Shown here: positions 47,231 to 57,763 of the stretch, piece after piece
How positions within the stretch are numbered: the first letter of the stretch is position 1
Layout of the letters: each line of letters starts with the position of its first letter
DNA from: Capitulum mitella
Taxonomy: Eukaryota; Arthropoda; Thecostraca; Pollicipedomorpha; Pollicipedidae
DNA length: 64,000 bases
Direction of reading: 5' to 3'
Assembly (NCBI GenBank): GCA_030062745.1
Contig: CP099841.1
Location: forward strand, 18,417,398-18,481,397
Notes under the pieces: generated by a model
Told to the model about the DNA's origin: nothing
What the model saw: the letters and a program-made list of their open reading frames with translations, nothing else
Databases searched by the model: none
Program-made: the position numbers and the translations under genes

Positions 47231-48140
47231 GCGGTCCAGGGCGGTGGAAAGCTGTCATACATTGTACGTGATTACATCATGTTGCGTGCCAGAGGTGTGC
47301 ATTATGAATATACTGTAGATACAACAGTGAGTCCCAGGGTCCGGCGCCGGGACAAAAAATGGTCTTGATGCCGGGAAAAGCTGAGAGCGGTTGCAACTTA
47401 CGGCGAGCCAGGATCATTAACCATATGAAAATCAACCGAAAAAGTTATTTTCTTTCCAAGACGGACCGGGTCGGCTGATTGTACCGGATATTTCGCGATG
47501 TTTGCGCCTTTAGACTATCCAGCAGTGATTTATTTCGGGAGGACTCTGGAGAGCAGTAAACTAAAAACCGTAAATCGACGACCAGCTGAAGGGGAACAGA
47601 TATGCACGGGCATGACCGTGTATTACAAAGGAAGCTTCTGGGTAAACAAAACAGGTTCAACGGGTTCAGCAGTATAAGCACATACATTGCAGGGTTGCAT
47701 GTCCGCACAGACGATGACTGCATCGCAGACATGGCTGGATAGTTTTTCCTGTGCAACTTTCGTTTGAATTCGGTGATCACTGCGGACAACTGACATACAC
47801 TTTAGGACCGTTTGACTTTATCAACGTACTAATCAGCACTCTGTGATTCCTTGCACTATATCGGAAAATGGACTCACAAAAGTTGCACACTAAGAACGAT
47901 CTTAATTCATAAGCTTTCGCCACCGTCGTTGCAGAACTTGGCGCGCAAATTTGGAGGAAAAGAGAGTCAGCAGAGAGTAAAACGTTGGCTAGTACTGAAA
48001 TTTTCGTCCGCTGAGTTCCGTAAAAACGGCGAGCATCCATCTGGAATAAAACGAAACATTCTTTAACTTCAAGTAGTATGCAAAGGAGACAACTGAATAC
48101 AGATTATCAAACGTCTGTATGACTTGGGCTGCGTCTTTGT

Positions 48141-48439
48141 CAGAGGCGGATCCAGTTTTTTTCATCGGGGAGGGGCTTGTCGGAGGAGCGCCATTTGTAC
48201 TGAGTGATTAGGGCACCATGGTCCCGATAGGCGCCAAAATGAGCATTTTCAGGCTTCAGAGACGTCTTTTTGGCTTTCTGATACTTTTTAAGCCCTGTGG
48301 GTGCCTTTCGGCAGCCAATAGGGTGCCGAAGGCGCTCCTATTGGCCTGTCAGGCGCCTCTGCGCCTTCGGCTTAGGGGCGCAAAGTCCCATCATGGAGGG
48401 GCGGCGGCCGCCGCCGCCCCTTCCCTGGATGCGCCCGTG
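48141..48439. mobile_element. MITE with GGCGGATCCAG-type ends, ~299 bp
   Basis: The left end CAGAGGCGGATCCAG and right end CTGGATGCGCCCGTG are imperfect reverse complements. The interior has further internal symmetry (AGCCAATAGGGTGCCGAAGG against CCTATTGGCCTG). The GGCGGATCCAG terminus is seen in many short DNA elements of invertebrates. There is no coding capacity. It interrupts the region between the isolated LTR and the gypsy pol remnant. Confidence 0.55.
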
Positions 48440-48689
48440 GTCTGTGTGAAGTTGAATGCTTCAGACATCAAGACCAACTTGTTGCAAACGTCATGACGTC
48501 GATCTGCGTAGGCTAATGTAGCACAATTTGATGTTTATTAAGAGTAAACCTGGGATCATTCCAATGAATTACTAGGAATTTCAAAAGTCACATGACCTAA
48601 GCAAGCCTTTACCCTACAAAATATTTCCACTTATGAGACAACCCCTCTGTCTTAAGTATGCACCGGCCGGCCGGCGGTGTGCACGCGGG

Positions 48690-49075
48690 CAGGAGCAGGC
48701 GGAATGGGTGCAGCAAGCGTCCGTTGCGCCAACAGACGCGGCCACTGGAGAGCTTTACTAGGAAGTCAAGCCGTCGACCTGTGTCTCGCCGGTCCCATGG
48801 CCAGGTTTATGGATCCTGGAGGGAGACATGGACTCCAACGCGCAGCCTGGGCAGCGGCTTAGCCGTTCGATCATAGCGTTTAATGGCCTGCTGTCGGAGC
48901 GAGTAGGCGCGGGTGTCACATTCGTCAACTGCTCGCTGCCACTTCGGTGCGAAGGCACGGTGGCGAGTGGGGACCACGGCCTTACAATATCCGGGCCGGC
49001 GACCCGTGGTCCGCTCGTGGGGTACTGCGGAGCGCAAGCAGACGCGGACGAATGCGTCACAGTCGAGGTCATCCT
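48690..49075 (-). pseudogene. Gypsy integrase C-terminal part, degraded
   Basis: The - strand translation includes FAPKWQRAVDECDTRAY, KRYDRTAKPLPRLRVG and, after a stop, LDFLVKLSSGRVCWRN. These match the C-terminal integrase region of gypsy elements, where a protein binding the cDNA ends carries an RYD...KPL...G..V...D segment followed by a V.LPSGR.Y.RNRR-like end. Frames 48807-49037 and 48758-49072 each hold part of it, so at least one frameshift is present. Confidence 0.7.
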
Positions 49076-49169
49076 GTACAGGGGCTTTCTACAACTTCCG
49101 AAACTTAGAAACTTCCGCTTGAAGTTTCTTGTGTGATGGGCAGTAAACTGTCGGTTATCATCGCTCCGT

Positions 49170-49600
49170 TACAGGAGGGAGCATCGGTGGCGGCGGAGGT
49201 TTCCCGCAGGTGTCGAACCAGAGTCTAGGCGGTGGCATTGCTGGTGCTGTGCACAACTGCGGGCCACCCGGAGAGTCGATCGACGTACACCAGGTAGGTA
49301 TTGCCTGCGTGACTGAAGAAGTCCGCGGATACAGATTCGAAGACTCGGCTTGACGCGGTGTCGGACGCCAATGGCTCGAGCTGCTGGCTAGGCATCCGCT
49401 CACGGCATGCCTGGCACGAGCCGACGGTGCCAGTAACACCGCGGTTGACGCCAGCCCGGAATGGGCTGGCGTCAACCGCGGCGTGGCATTCCCAGCATGG
49501 CGTGCGCGGCGCTGGGTGCGTTCGATCCCTTGGTGCGAGTCGTGCAAGCGCTGCAGTCTCTGGCCTGAGGCTTCTGGGGATAACTAGACGAGGGTTACAT
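49170..49600 (-). pseudogene. Gypsy integrase N-terminal part, degraded
   Basis: It contains the zinc-binding segment (HDSHQGIERTQRRAR, then after a frameshift CQACRERMPSQQ) and the start of the catalytic core with its first acidic residue (SADFFSHAGNTYLVYVDRLS). The remaining D and E of the DDE triad are absent because the core is cut at about 49170. A 19-bp perfect inverted repeat is inserted between the HH and CC halves of the zinc finger (49439-49481). Confidence 0.75.
49439..49481. repeat. 19-bp perfect palindrome with 5-bp loop
   Basis: CCGCGGTTGACGCCAGCCC, loop GGAAT, then its exact reverse complement. It falls inside the degraded integrase zinc finger. The arms translate as a mirrored piece of the local sequence, so it looks like a local inverted duplication and not an original part of the gene. 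Confidence 0.85.
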
Positions 49601-49719
49601 ATCAGTATGCCGTCGTCAACGGCCAGGCGACCCCGCACGCCCCAGTACGGCCTCAGGGCAGAAGGATGACGTCTCTGATCTGGAAAGCCGTTCATCACGG
49701 CCTCGCAATTACGGCCGCC

Positions 49720-50290
49720 ACAGCCGGGGACTGTCAGTCTTTGGCAGAGTTCTGGTTGAGGATGGGCACCAGCGGATGGTGGTCTGTGAGCGCGTCGAAG
49801 GACGGCAGACCTGCCAGAAGCAGGTGGCGCTTGCGCACGGCCCAGGTCGTAGCGAGGAGTTCCAGCCTGATGACAGCGTATCGTGACTCCGTGGCCGACA
49901 GGAGGCAGGAGCCGCACTCCACCAGCGGTCACTGATCGTCGTGAAGCTGGAGGAGGGCGTACCCCAGGCCATGCAGCCGAAGGGCGTCGGCCCGCAGGGT
50001 GGTGGGCCGCCGTGGGTCGAAATACGCGAGCACTGGAGGTGAGACAGCGCCGTCTTTACTGCTTCGGAGGCCTGAATGTGAGTGGGCTCGGTTCGAGCCC
50101 ACGTGTTCTCAGGCCGCAGCAGGTCGCGTGCCGGCTCGGCCACTTGCGCAGTGCCAAACGAGAAGGCACCCTGCTGATTCATTTGCCCCATCAAACTGCG
50201 CAAATTGGTGATATTGATGGATGTGGGGAGCTCAGCAATGACCTTGACTTTCCGCTGGTCGACTGTGTAGCACTCGGCGGTCACCTCTTA
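49720..50290 (-). pseudogene. Gypsy RT thumb/connection and RNase H, degraded
   Basis: One frame (49709-50284) holds the connection region with LRSLMGQMNQQGAFSFG. The next stage, in another frame (49734-49922), is RNase H-like: CGSCLLSATESRYAVIRLEL, then LLATTWAVRKRHLLLAGLPS and TDHHPLVPILN, matching the S..L...E.RYA..E.ELLA..WA......L.G..F...TDH.PL pattern of the gypsy RNase H. A frameshift separates the two. Confidence 0.8.
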
Positions 50291-50299
50291 GCCGCAGTA

Positions 50300-51010
50300 G
50301 CTGTTTGTCGGGATGCAGCGTGACGCCGACAGCGTCACACTGCTCAAAGATGTGGATGACGTGCTGCGGGTGATCGACATACTAGCTGTCGTGTTCCAGC
50401 ACGTCGTCCACGATCTAGCATGTACGAGGGATGTCGAAGAGGACTTAATCACCTCGCCGGCTATACTTGTCTCCGCTGGCGGAGAGACCTTGATGCAGTC
50501 GCAGCATCCGGAACCGACTCCACGGCGTAATGAAGCAGGTGAGGTCCTGGTCACGTGGGTCTAGTGGCACCTGGGAGTATCCCGACCGGGCGTCGTGCCT
50601 CATGAAGTAACGCACCCCGACGCTGATGGTGGATACCGTGTCCTGCGGTGTGCCCATCGGGTGGGCGCCACGCTCAACATTTTGTTCATGCTGGTCATGT
50701 CCACTGTCAAACACATTGGCGATCCATGGCTGCCGACAGGATCTGTTCGTTTTGTCACTGGGACGATAGAGTGACACTGTTCGGTGGAATAACCCGCGGG
50801 AACGATGACGCTCTGCTCCAGGAGGTCATCCAGTTGCTGACGGGAATCGTCCTACCACGCAAAGGGGATGGGCCGGACTGCTGTGACGGCATACGGGGAA
50901 ACGTCTTCCATGAGCTCGATGCGTGCCGGGCCACTCGTCATCTCACGAAGAGGCGGGGCCGTGCTGAAGACGCGCGGGAAGGCCTCTTTGAGCTTCGCCA
51001 GTAGAGCTGC
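50300..51010 (-). pseudogene. Gypsy reverse transcriptase, degraded
   Basis: The N-terminal part (FPRVFSTAPPLREMTSG) is fused in frame to the protease ORF. Palm motif A reads HDARSGYSQVPLDP near 50594, followed by DLTCFITPWSRFRMLR and GLSASGD. The catalytic YxDD box is represented by IVDDVLEHD near 50404-50415, with a stop soon after, and then VTLHPDKQLL. Stops and frame changes make it non-functional. Confidence 0.85.
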
Positions 51011-51309
51011 TCTGCTGCTGGAAGGGTGCCCCGAGAGCCGGGTCCCAGGTCGGGAGCGGCCCACGAACAAAGCAGGCCATTGGTTCATCTGACCTGTCCC
51101 CCAGCGTCCGGTTCCTGCCGGTGCTGCGCCGTCGCAGAGGGCGCACCGGCGCCTCCTCCCGCGTTTTGGTAGAGGCGCTGCCATCTGGCGGCGGTGACAG
51201 CCCGCCTCTCCGTACCATGCTGACGTCAAGCGGTGGCGGCTGTGACGCCGAGGCGGCCCGGGGTCCGCTTGTGCTGGAGCATCGTTAGCGGTGCCGGTTG
51301 CGACGCTCG

Positions 51310-51640
51310 CCACCTGAGTGGGGAAGTCCGTTGAAAGAATGCCGAGAACGATGAAATCGTGCCATGACAGCAAAGCACTGTCCAGGTCCTGTACGAGGGA
51401 TACAGTCACTGTCGCTGTGGTTGCGCCCAAGGTCAGGTCACACTTTATGGTCCCGTAGCACCGCAGCTCGTTTCCACCGGCTGCATACAGTGTGTCGACG
51501 GGCGAAGACAGACGATCCATGTCGACTTTCAGATTTGCAGCCTCTGTGACACCCATGCAGGAAGTCTCCGCGCTGGTGTCCAGGATCCAGAGCGCTGAGC
51601 CGGCCCCATTACAGTGGGTCATTAACAAACGGACCTGGGG
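51310..51640 (-). pseudogene. Gypsy retropepsin (aspartic protease), degraded
   Basis: WILDTSAETSCMG carries the active-site aspartate (about 51580) in the form DTS, with Ser in place of the Gly usual at the third position. LLSWHDFIVLGILSTDFP downstream fits the C-terminal part of gypsy proteases. The segment is open in one frame within 50852-51811. Confidence 0.75.
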
Positions 51641-52690
51641 TGTGCGAGACGGGGCGACAGGCCATAAACGCAAATGTCGGCCGCGTTGGCACGGTACTGG
51701 TCCGAGGCCCAGCTCCGGTGTCGGCAGCTGCGGCGCCCGCGCGTTCCAGATGCGACGCCACGCTGCCGACACGTGGTCTGAACATGGCCGCGACAATGGC
51801 ACTGGTGACACGTAGCCGTGCGTGCATGGCAGGCCTGCTCGTCGGCCTGCGGATGGTTACCGCAAGCGGGACACCTGTGCATCATGGGTCTGACCGACGG
51901 GCGTCGTAGCGGCTCAAGTATCTGCGACAGGAGCCTGGGTGGCTCGAAGTCGGCTGACGGCCTGGCAGTCCTGCCCCGACGATGGGCGGACAAAGGGTGG
52001 ACGCGGCCACTTGTCACAGCGGCTGAGTTCTGACGGGCATTTCCTGGCGCATGGCAGATGTCGACTGCTGACTGCAGTGTGAGGCCGCCTTCGCTCAGAG
52101 AGTGTTCTCGTCCCGGATGCCTGTGACGAAGCGGTCACAGAACTGCGAGTCTGCGCGGTGCGACTTCACCGAAAGTCGCAGAACTCGGCGATTTCTGGCA
52201 AGGCCACTCGTGGAACGCGTCACCGTCCACCTGCCACCGGCGGAAGAGCTCCCGACGGTCGAGAAGGACGTTGCGCTGCTGACGCGTCCGCATGCACTGG
52301 TCGAGCAGGGCGACGAGGGCGGCGGCTTGACCCTCCGCCGGGAGGTCGTCAGTCTGGTGAGGATAGCATATGCCTCAAACTTGTGCCGCCATGAAGTGGA
52401 CCCACGTAGGCTGACACCTTCCGTCAGTCTGGGCGGGGAGAGGGCGCGTCACCGTCGACCCCGGATGTCTCGTGTCTCTGACGGTTGGACCAGGGGCAGC
52501 ACCAGCGGCATCGGTGCATCCAGCGTCGGAGTCGGCGTGCCGTGCTGCCTGGCTTGGGCGGCCGATTCGGCCAGCGCCAGAAGCCATTCCTCCCAGTTGG
52601 CTGGTGCCGTGGCCTGATCCTGCAGCCGAGCCGTCCGGCAGGAGAATATCTCTGCGAGAGCGTCCGGATCCGGCCTACCGACCGTGACAT
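51640..52690 (-). pseudogene. Gypsy gag with zinc knuckle, degraded
   Basis: Near 51770-51873 a two-part cysteine motif appears: CPACGNH and then CHQCHCRGHVQTTC, the latter a perfect C-X2-C-X4-H-X4-C knuckle. Upstream, a segment corresponding to the gag phrase DRFVTGIRDENTL, then LTLQSAVDICHA, is split between frames. The 5' part starts about 10 bp after the LTR. Confidence 0.75.
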
Positions 52691-52697
52691 GTCATGG

Positions 52698-52929
52698 TGA
52701 GCACTTTCAGTTTTCACAGCACGGTCTCGAATGCGCTGTAAGAACACGGTTTCTTTGTATGCGCTATGCATAATCTGGCAACGCACGCTGTTGGCTAGAG
52801 CCCTGCTCTGACGTAGCTGACTCTCTGCGGGAGAACAGGCGGGAGTGGGACGCGCGTCCGTGAACGTGTATGGTACCATAACCATAAACGACGGTCGGCG
52901 CTCGTCACACAAACCGCACACGCACAATA
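52698..52929 (-). repeat. 5' LTR of the gypsy element (232 bp)
   Basis: Homologous to 45896-46120. On the - strand it starts TATTGTGCGTG (TG mutated to TA) and ends GTGCTCA, and gag follows directly. The primer-binding site after it (CCATGACATGTCACGG) matches no tRNA end that I can recognise. Confidence 0.75.
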
Positions 52930-52934
52930 ACCCG

Positions 52935-55100
52935 AACTTAATACATCTAGCTAAATTACACGAACTTAATAAATATGGATAACAATATAGATAAATAAAA
53001 TCTTGATCGAAGTGACGGGAAATGTCGTGCAATTAATCGTGTCGTTTCCCATGTTTCGCAGGAATTCCTACGGACTCGAAGGCATGCAGGACGTCTCAAG
53101 TCATCTCCAAGGCGTCCGTCGATGTACGGTCTTCCACGCTCATGCTATAACCGGTAGTTTGGGACGATTAGTTCTATTTATGAAACACCACTCGGGCGAG
53201 ACGGTTTTGTTTTAAGGTGTTGGTAGGTTCGCTGCGTAGCAGTCCAACGTCTGACAGCCTCTTAGTCTTACTGCAGGCCGACCATTCGGCACGGGCAAGG
53301 CACAACCTGTGTTAAAGAGATTGAGGTGGCGTCCGTTGCAAAACAAAACGAAGCGAAAAAGACCGAAACTGAAACTAGATAAAAACAAATTCTCTCCTAC
53401 ATATTTCTTACAGAGACAAATTGCTGTGTTACGATCAATGTCTGTAAGGTATGCCGAACCAAGGAGATTTTGAATGGCGTTAGCAAAGCCTTTGTCTTCA
53501 TGTCAGCCGTTTCTTCTGTAACCGTGTTTCCGAGTAAGCAAGCCTTTCCAGTCACCCTCGTCGTACATTGGACACAACCTCACTGTATGTTGATTGTCGT
53601 GGTAATATCCTGTCAGTAGCAGCAAATTTTCGCAATGGGATACACACTGATTTCACGCCCTCGAGTGTCAATGAACTCTCTAGCTGCTGAACATGAAGGG
53701 CCGAGACTGACTGAATGACGAAGTCTTTGTTCAGCATTGGTCAATAATTTCGCTGTTGATATGTGATGAGCAGCATTCCCAAGATAACACGAAATTAATC
53801 AGCACATCAGTCACAAACCGGATCGAGGCAAATTTGACCTGACACCGATCCATCGAAAACTGATACTCTAACCCCTGCAATGTCAGCGTCACAGCAGTGA
53901 GTACATTGCCGGGGACTGCGAATAGATGACTGCGTAATGTTTCGGCACTCCAGCATGTCAGTTGCTATCTAGGTAGGCGTGCTAAATCAAGGTTTTCAAT
54001 ACAGTGCAACAGTTCTTAATGTAGAAATGATGTGATAACAACCGCATGTAAATGTTTACAGGACGAGCAGTATCTGTCGTCTCGGCATTCATCTCAACGA
54101 TAATCTTTGTGAATGTTGTAATGAATTCTAAACATATTAGCCTGAAAAGTGAGATATCCCTGATAATCCTTTAGGTACTCCCATCAACATTTCAATAAGC
54201 ACATTTGATATTATCTTCCCTAAATATTGGCCCCATCGGCTAGAAGCTTGCGATTTAATGCATCCATCGATGAGATCATCCTGCAGCTTATCGATTCATT
54301 ATCTATTTGGAAACGACGTGATGATGCATTCACGTTGCGGCGGAGCCTATAATTATTCCATTCCGCGGTGTCTGTTGTACCAGCTAAGGAGTCATATCCC
54401 ACCCGGTAGGCGGAAAAACGCCGGAGAATAGCTGGGCTCAGTTGCGTCTCCACTTTTCCTCAGGTGATTTGTACCGAGTGCAGGCGGGCCAGAGTGAATT
54501 GGCTTTCTATCGGGGCAATGCCGGCTATCAGTCGCATCGCCAGCACGGTCAGTGTCGTCAAAGTCGAGGCATAATGAAGCATAACATAGTTAATCGACCC
54601 GTCTTGCCGCCATGTTACGGTATTTTTAAGGTACCCACTATTGATCCCTCTGGCAGTGGCCAGTATGCATTAGAACGTTTGCTGGGGAGCCACTTCTGCT
54701 CGTGGTTATCCATACTAAATAACTGGACCGCTGTTACGAACTGCACCACTCAAGCGAGCGTGATTCTGCAAGATAGATAACGTTTTATCGCGGCAGTCAA
54801 GGTTAAATCTTTTATCGCGGCTCTAAAGACCATCTCCTCTGATCAGCAGAGTATGAGGGTGCGCCGCACTGCTCAGGCTAACTGCGCAAAAACCCAGAAC
54901 CAGTCATTAATTACGTTAGATAGGTAATGCAACTTTTCAAAAGCCATAAGTACTTCTGAACGCTCTTTCTGCATTAAGGGCTTATGATAGACCACCTCTG
55001 ATTACAAAAGAAGAATTCTTCCCTTTTTCATTACTGGTGTAAATTATTTTCGATAAACCCTTCACAAATGTCAAAAACCAGAAATGGACAGATCTTCTCA
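52935..55100. other. Gene-free interval upstream of gene B
   Basis: No exon supported. A ~35-bp direct duplication containing CTTTTATCGCGGC is present at about 54783-54825. Confidence 0.4.
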
Positions 55101-55199
55101 TCGAACGCGAGGCTAGGCTGTCGCGAAACCGCACCACTCCCTCCACGGTTTGGAAACTGTCCAGAGACCGCATTGCCACCTGACACAGGGCGCACAGGA

Positions 55200-55409
55200 G
55201 CGGCTTCCGGCCGCGTGAGACCGCGTCACCACCGCTCGTGACGATCGTCGGCGGCGCCAGCAGCGGCCGCCGACCGAGCGACGCCTACAGTTACGGCATC
55301 GGTCGCGGCACCGCCGCCGGCCGCGCGTCGTCCCGTGCAAAAACGGGCGCATTTAAGCGCGTCCGGCCGTTGGCGGCGGCCAGACGAACACACACTAGCC
55401 GTCGGCGCC
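55200..55409 (+). promoter_or_regulatory. Promoter region and 5' UTR of gene B
   Basis: CpG-rich sequence directly upstream of the gene B start. A TATA-like TTTAAG at 55352-55357 lies about 55 bp before the ATG, which would place a start site near 55380 and give a 5' UTR of about 30 nt. The TATA match is weak, and a CpG-island promoter with scattered starts is equally possible. Confidence 0.35.
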
Positions 55410-55655
55410 ATGACCGTCCTGCCGATCGCCGTGTCCACCGGGCTCGGCTACAAGAAGCTGGCGCTGCTGCTGCCGTTCGTGGTGGCGCGCCGCTACAAGT
55501 TCGTGCTGCTCTTCATGTTCGCCGGCGCCATCCTACTCACCATGGGCATGCTCAACAGCTACAAACTGGCGGCGAACAACGTCAGCCTTGTCGACCTGAC
55601 GGGCACGACGACCACCACCACGACCACGACGACCACCACCACCACCATCCGGCCG
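55410..55655 (+). CDS. Gene B exon 1: signal-anchor and Thr stalk of a type II membrane protein
   Basis: Encodes 82 codons from MTVLPIAV to TIRP and ends at a consensus donor, CCG|GTAGGT (phase 0). Residues 17-26 and 31-48 are hydrophobic; the second (FVLLFMFAGAILLTMGML) follows RRYK and is the likely membrane anchor, N-terminus inside. N57 lies in an NVS glycosylation sequon. Residues 66-79 are 14 consecutive Thr from an ACC/ACG repeat, a likely O-glycosylated stalk. The full protein (with 59347-59571 and 61428-61553) has 198 residues. The family was not recognised. The start was chosen because upstream in-frame sequence has no other ATG and the context GCCATGA is adequate. Confidence 0.65.
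55606..55648 (+). repeat. (ACN)14 coding microsatellite
   Basis: ACC/ACG triplet run encoding poly-Thr at the end of gene B exon 1, seven bases from the splice donor. Length polymorphism here would change the stalk length without a frameshift. Confidence 0.85.
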
Positions 55656-57233
55656 GTAGGTGGCAGTGGCGGGCGGATAGGTGGCGTTAGCAACGCGCCG
55701 GGAGATTTGAGGGAGGTTATTCGGTAGGTAGGTCTGCAGCGGTATTGGGAAATGGCTGGTTGTTGTGGTTTGGGACGCTCTAACTGAGCAGCCAAGGGCA
55801 GTTGCAACTTGCGTTTATTGCCAACTTTAAATGGCAAGTGTGATCCCACTGGCACAGCTGTTGATCACGGCAATAAAATCAGCTAGAAATGAAAGTAGAC
55901 TGCGGTTTGAATTGGCCATTGCCGGAGCGGTCTGGTAAGAATTGAGCACCTGTGTGAAATTGCCATATCACTATGATAAAGCCGTGACAGAGACAGGATG
56001 TTGGGGAACGCGGCCTCAGGAATGGCCTCAAAACACTGTTGTGGTGTCGAGGAGCTGACACAGAACTAATCTGTAATTCCGTGTCCGAAGACTTTGGCCA
56101 AAAAAGATCCTCTGAGCCGAATTAAATGTTACCCGCCCGTTTTGATTTACCAGGGGAAGTCTAATGCCGTCGTCACGCCATGCACCATCACGAAGAAACA
56201 GCTCTTGAGATACTTTGTAGCACAGAATGTTCACTGCACCTATGTACACGTCGTTTTGAAACTGGGGAATCATCTTTGGGATTGGGCGCGTTTTTCCTTA
56301 TTCATATTAATCTGCAAATATTTATGAAATAGCTCTGCCTGCATGACCATTTTATTATTTACTATTTCCCAGTGTATGCAGGACTCTGGCGGGCGAAGGC
56401 AAAACGTTGTCCATTGTTATGTGGCTTCAGTCACGCGTGCATGCCCAGCACAGCCTGCGGCGTGTAGTAATTTTTGCCACCCGTTTCGGCAGCCCTTCAG
56501 ATTGAAGTTAGTAGCCCGTCCTAGTGGGAAGTAACGCAAGAGGAGAAACCTTAAATTCAGGGCCTTAACATGCGCCGTGGAAGAGGGTTTCGCGCTAACG
56601 CGCCCTGGAAGGGGGCCTCAAAAGTATCCCCTCCGATCTCGGAAACGGAAAGAGCTAGAAGCATGACATTTTATGGGTAGGGTAGGACCATAAAGATTTA
56701 CATGGTGCGCAATTTTCATGACCCTAGATTAATACTGTTAAGGTCAAATGGAGTCGAGAATGTCAACTTTGGACACTTTCTCGGTCCGTACATACCATTC
56801 CGTACGGCTTTCCGAACGAGACGGGAAAAGGGTTCGTTTTTGTGTGTCAAAGCGTGGAATACGAAAATTTCCATTCATTTGGTGCCTTGGTTGACGACTT
56901 TGGGTGAAGGTCATGTCAGGCCATTGACCTGTGGTGCCATTTTCTCTTTTTTGCGGATAGGATTTCGAGCAACCCGGGATACTGGTGTAGCTTGAGAGAA
57001 AATAAGGGCGCTTAACGCAGCTTTTGGCGTATTTTCAGTGAAGAAACCAACAATGGCACATTTGATCACTTATATCGTTTACTAATCTCCGCAAGGTTGA
57101 AAGAAGTAAAGCGAGGTCATTGACCATGGCTGAAGCTTTTGACCCAAAGTAAGTTTTATGTCAACTGTTCGCGCTAAAGTTCTTCTGTTACAATGAACCC
57201 AGTTACATGATTTGATTGCCATATTACGTAGAA

Positions 57234-57235
<2 letters not shown>

Positions 57236-57299
<64 letters not shown>
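57236..57299. repeat. (TA)32 microsatellite
   Basis: The longest TA run of the window, directly adjoining the 154-bp repeat. Confidence 0.95.
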
Positions 57300-57301
<2 letters not shown>

Positions 57302-57763
57302 TAACCGTATCAACCTGCCAAATGTATTCCTATTAGGGTCTTTGAATGCACATGTCATACAAATCGACATGTTGCAAAGCCAATGTAGACCAGGTCACAA
57401 AACAACAAACCTTGGCCTTTGATGGCCTTGACCTGCATTGACCCTAGCATATATAAGCGTATCAATGTGATCACATATGTTTTTATTGGGGTCTTTGAAT
57501 GCGTATCTCACGCAGATCGACATGTTGCAAAGAAAATCTGAACCAGGTCTTAAGATAGTTGACCTTGACCTTTGATGGCCGTGGCCATCACTGACCCTGG
57601 AATATGTAAGCGTATCAAGTGTGCGCAAACGTATTTTTATTAGGGTCTTTGAATGCATATTTCATGCAAACCGACATGTTGCAAAACAAACCTAGATCAG
57701 GTCACAAGCTGGTTGACCTTGACCTCTGATGACCTTGACCGTTACTGAGTCTGACTTTGGTCT
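57299..57763. repeat. 154-bp tandem repeat, three copies, with nuclear-receptor-like half-sites
   Basis: GGGTCTTTGAATGC recurs at 57336, 57489 and 57643, giving a 153-154-bp period. Each copy contains CAGGTC (mid) and a segment close to TGACCTTGACCTYTGATG (GCC/ACC follow), whose complement is AGGTCAAGGTCA, two AGGTCA half-sites without a gap, with TCAAGGTCA (monomer-type extended half-site) inside. Identity between copies is about 75-80 percent. Confidence 0.8.

Larger units (their letters stand above)
48690..52929 (-). mobile_element. Decayed Ty3/gypsy LTR retrotransposon
   Basis: On the - strand the order is LTR (52698-52929), gag with zinc knuckle, retropepsin, reverse transcriptase, RNase H, then integrase: the Ty3/gypsy order. 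All reading frames are broken by stops and frameshifts, and the middle of integrase is missing between about 49170 and 49080. No 3' LTR directly follows; a related LTR lies at 45896-46120. The copy is clearly inactive. The individual parts are annotated separately. Confidence 0.85.

Noticed and set aside
48218..48496. 92-codon + strand ORF with an Ala run
   Set aside because: It lies almost wholly inside the MITE at 48141-48439 and has no other support.
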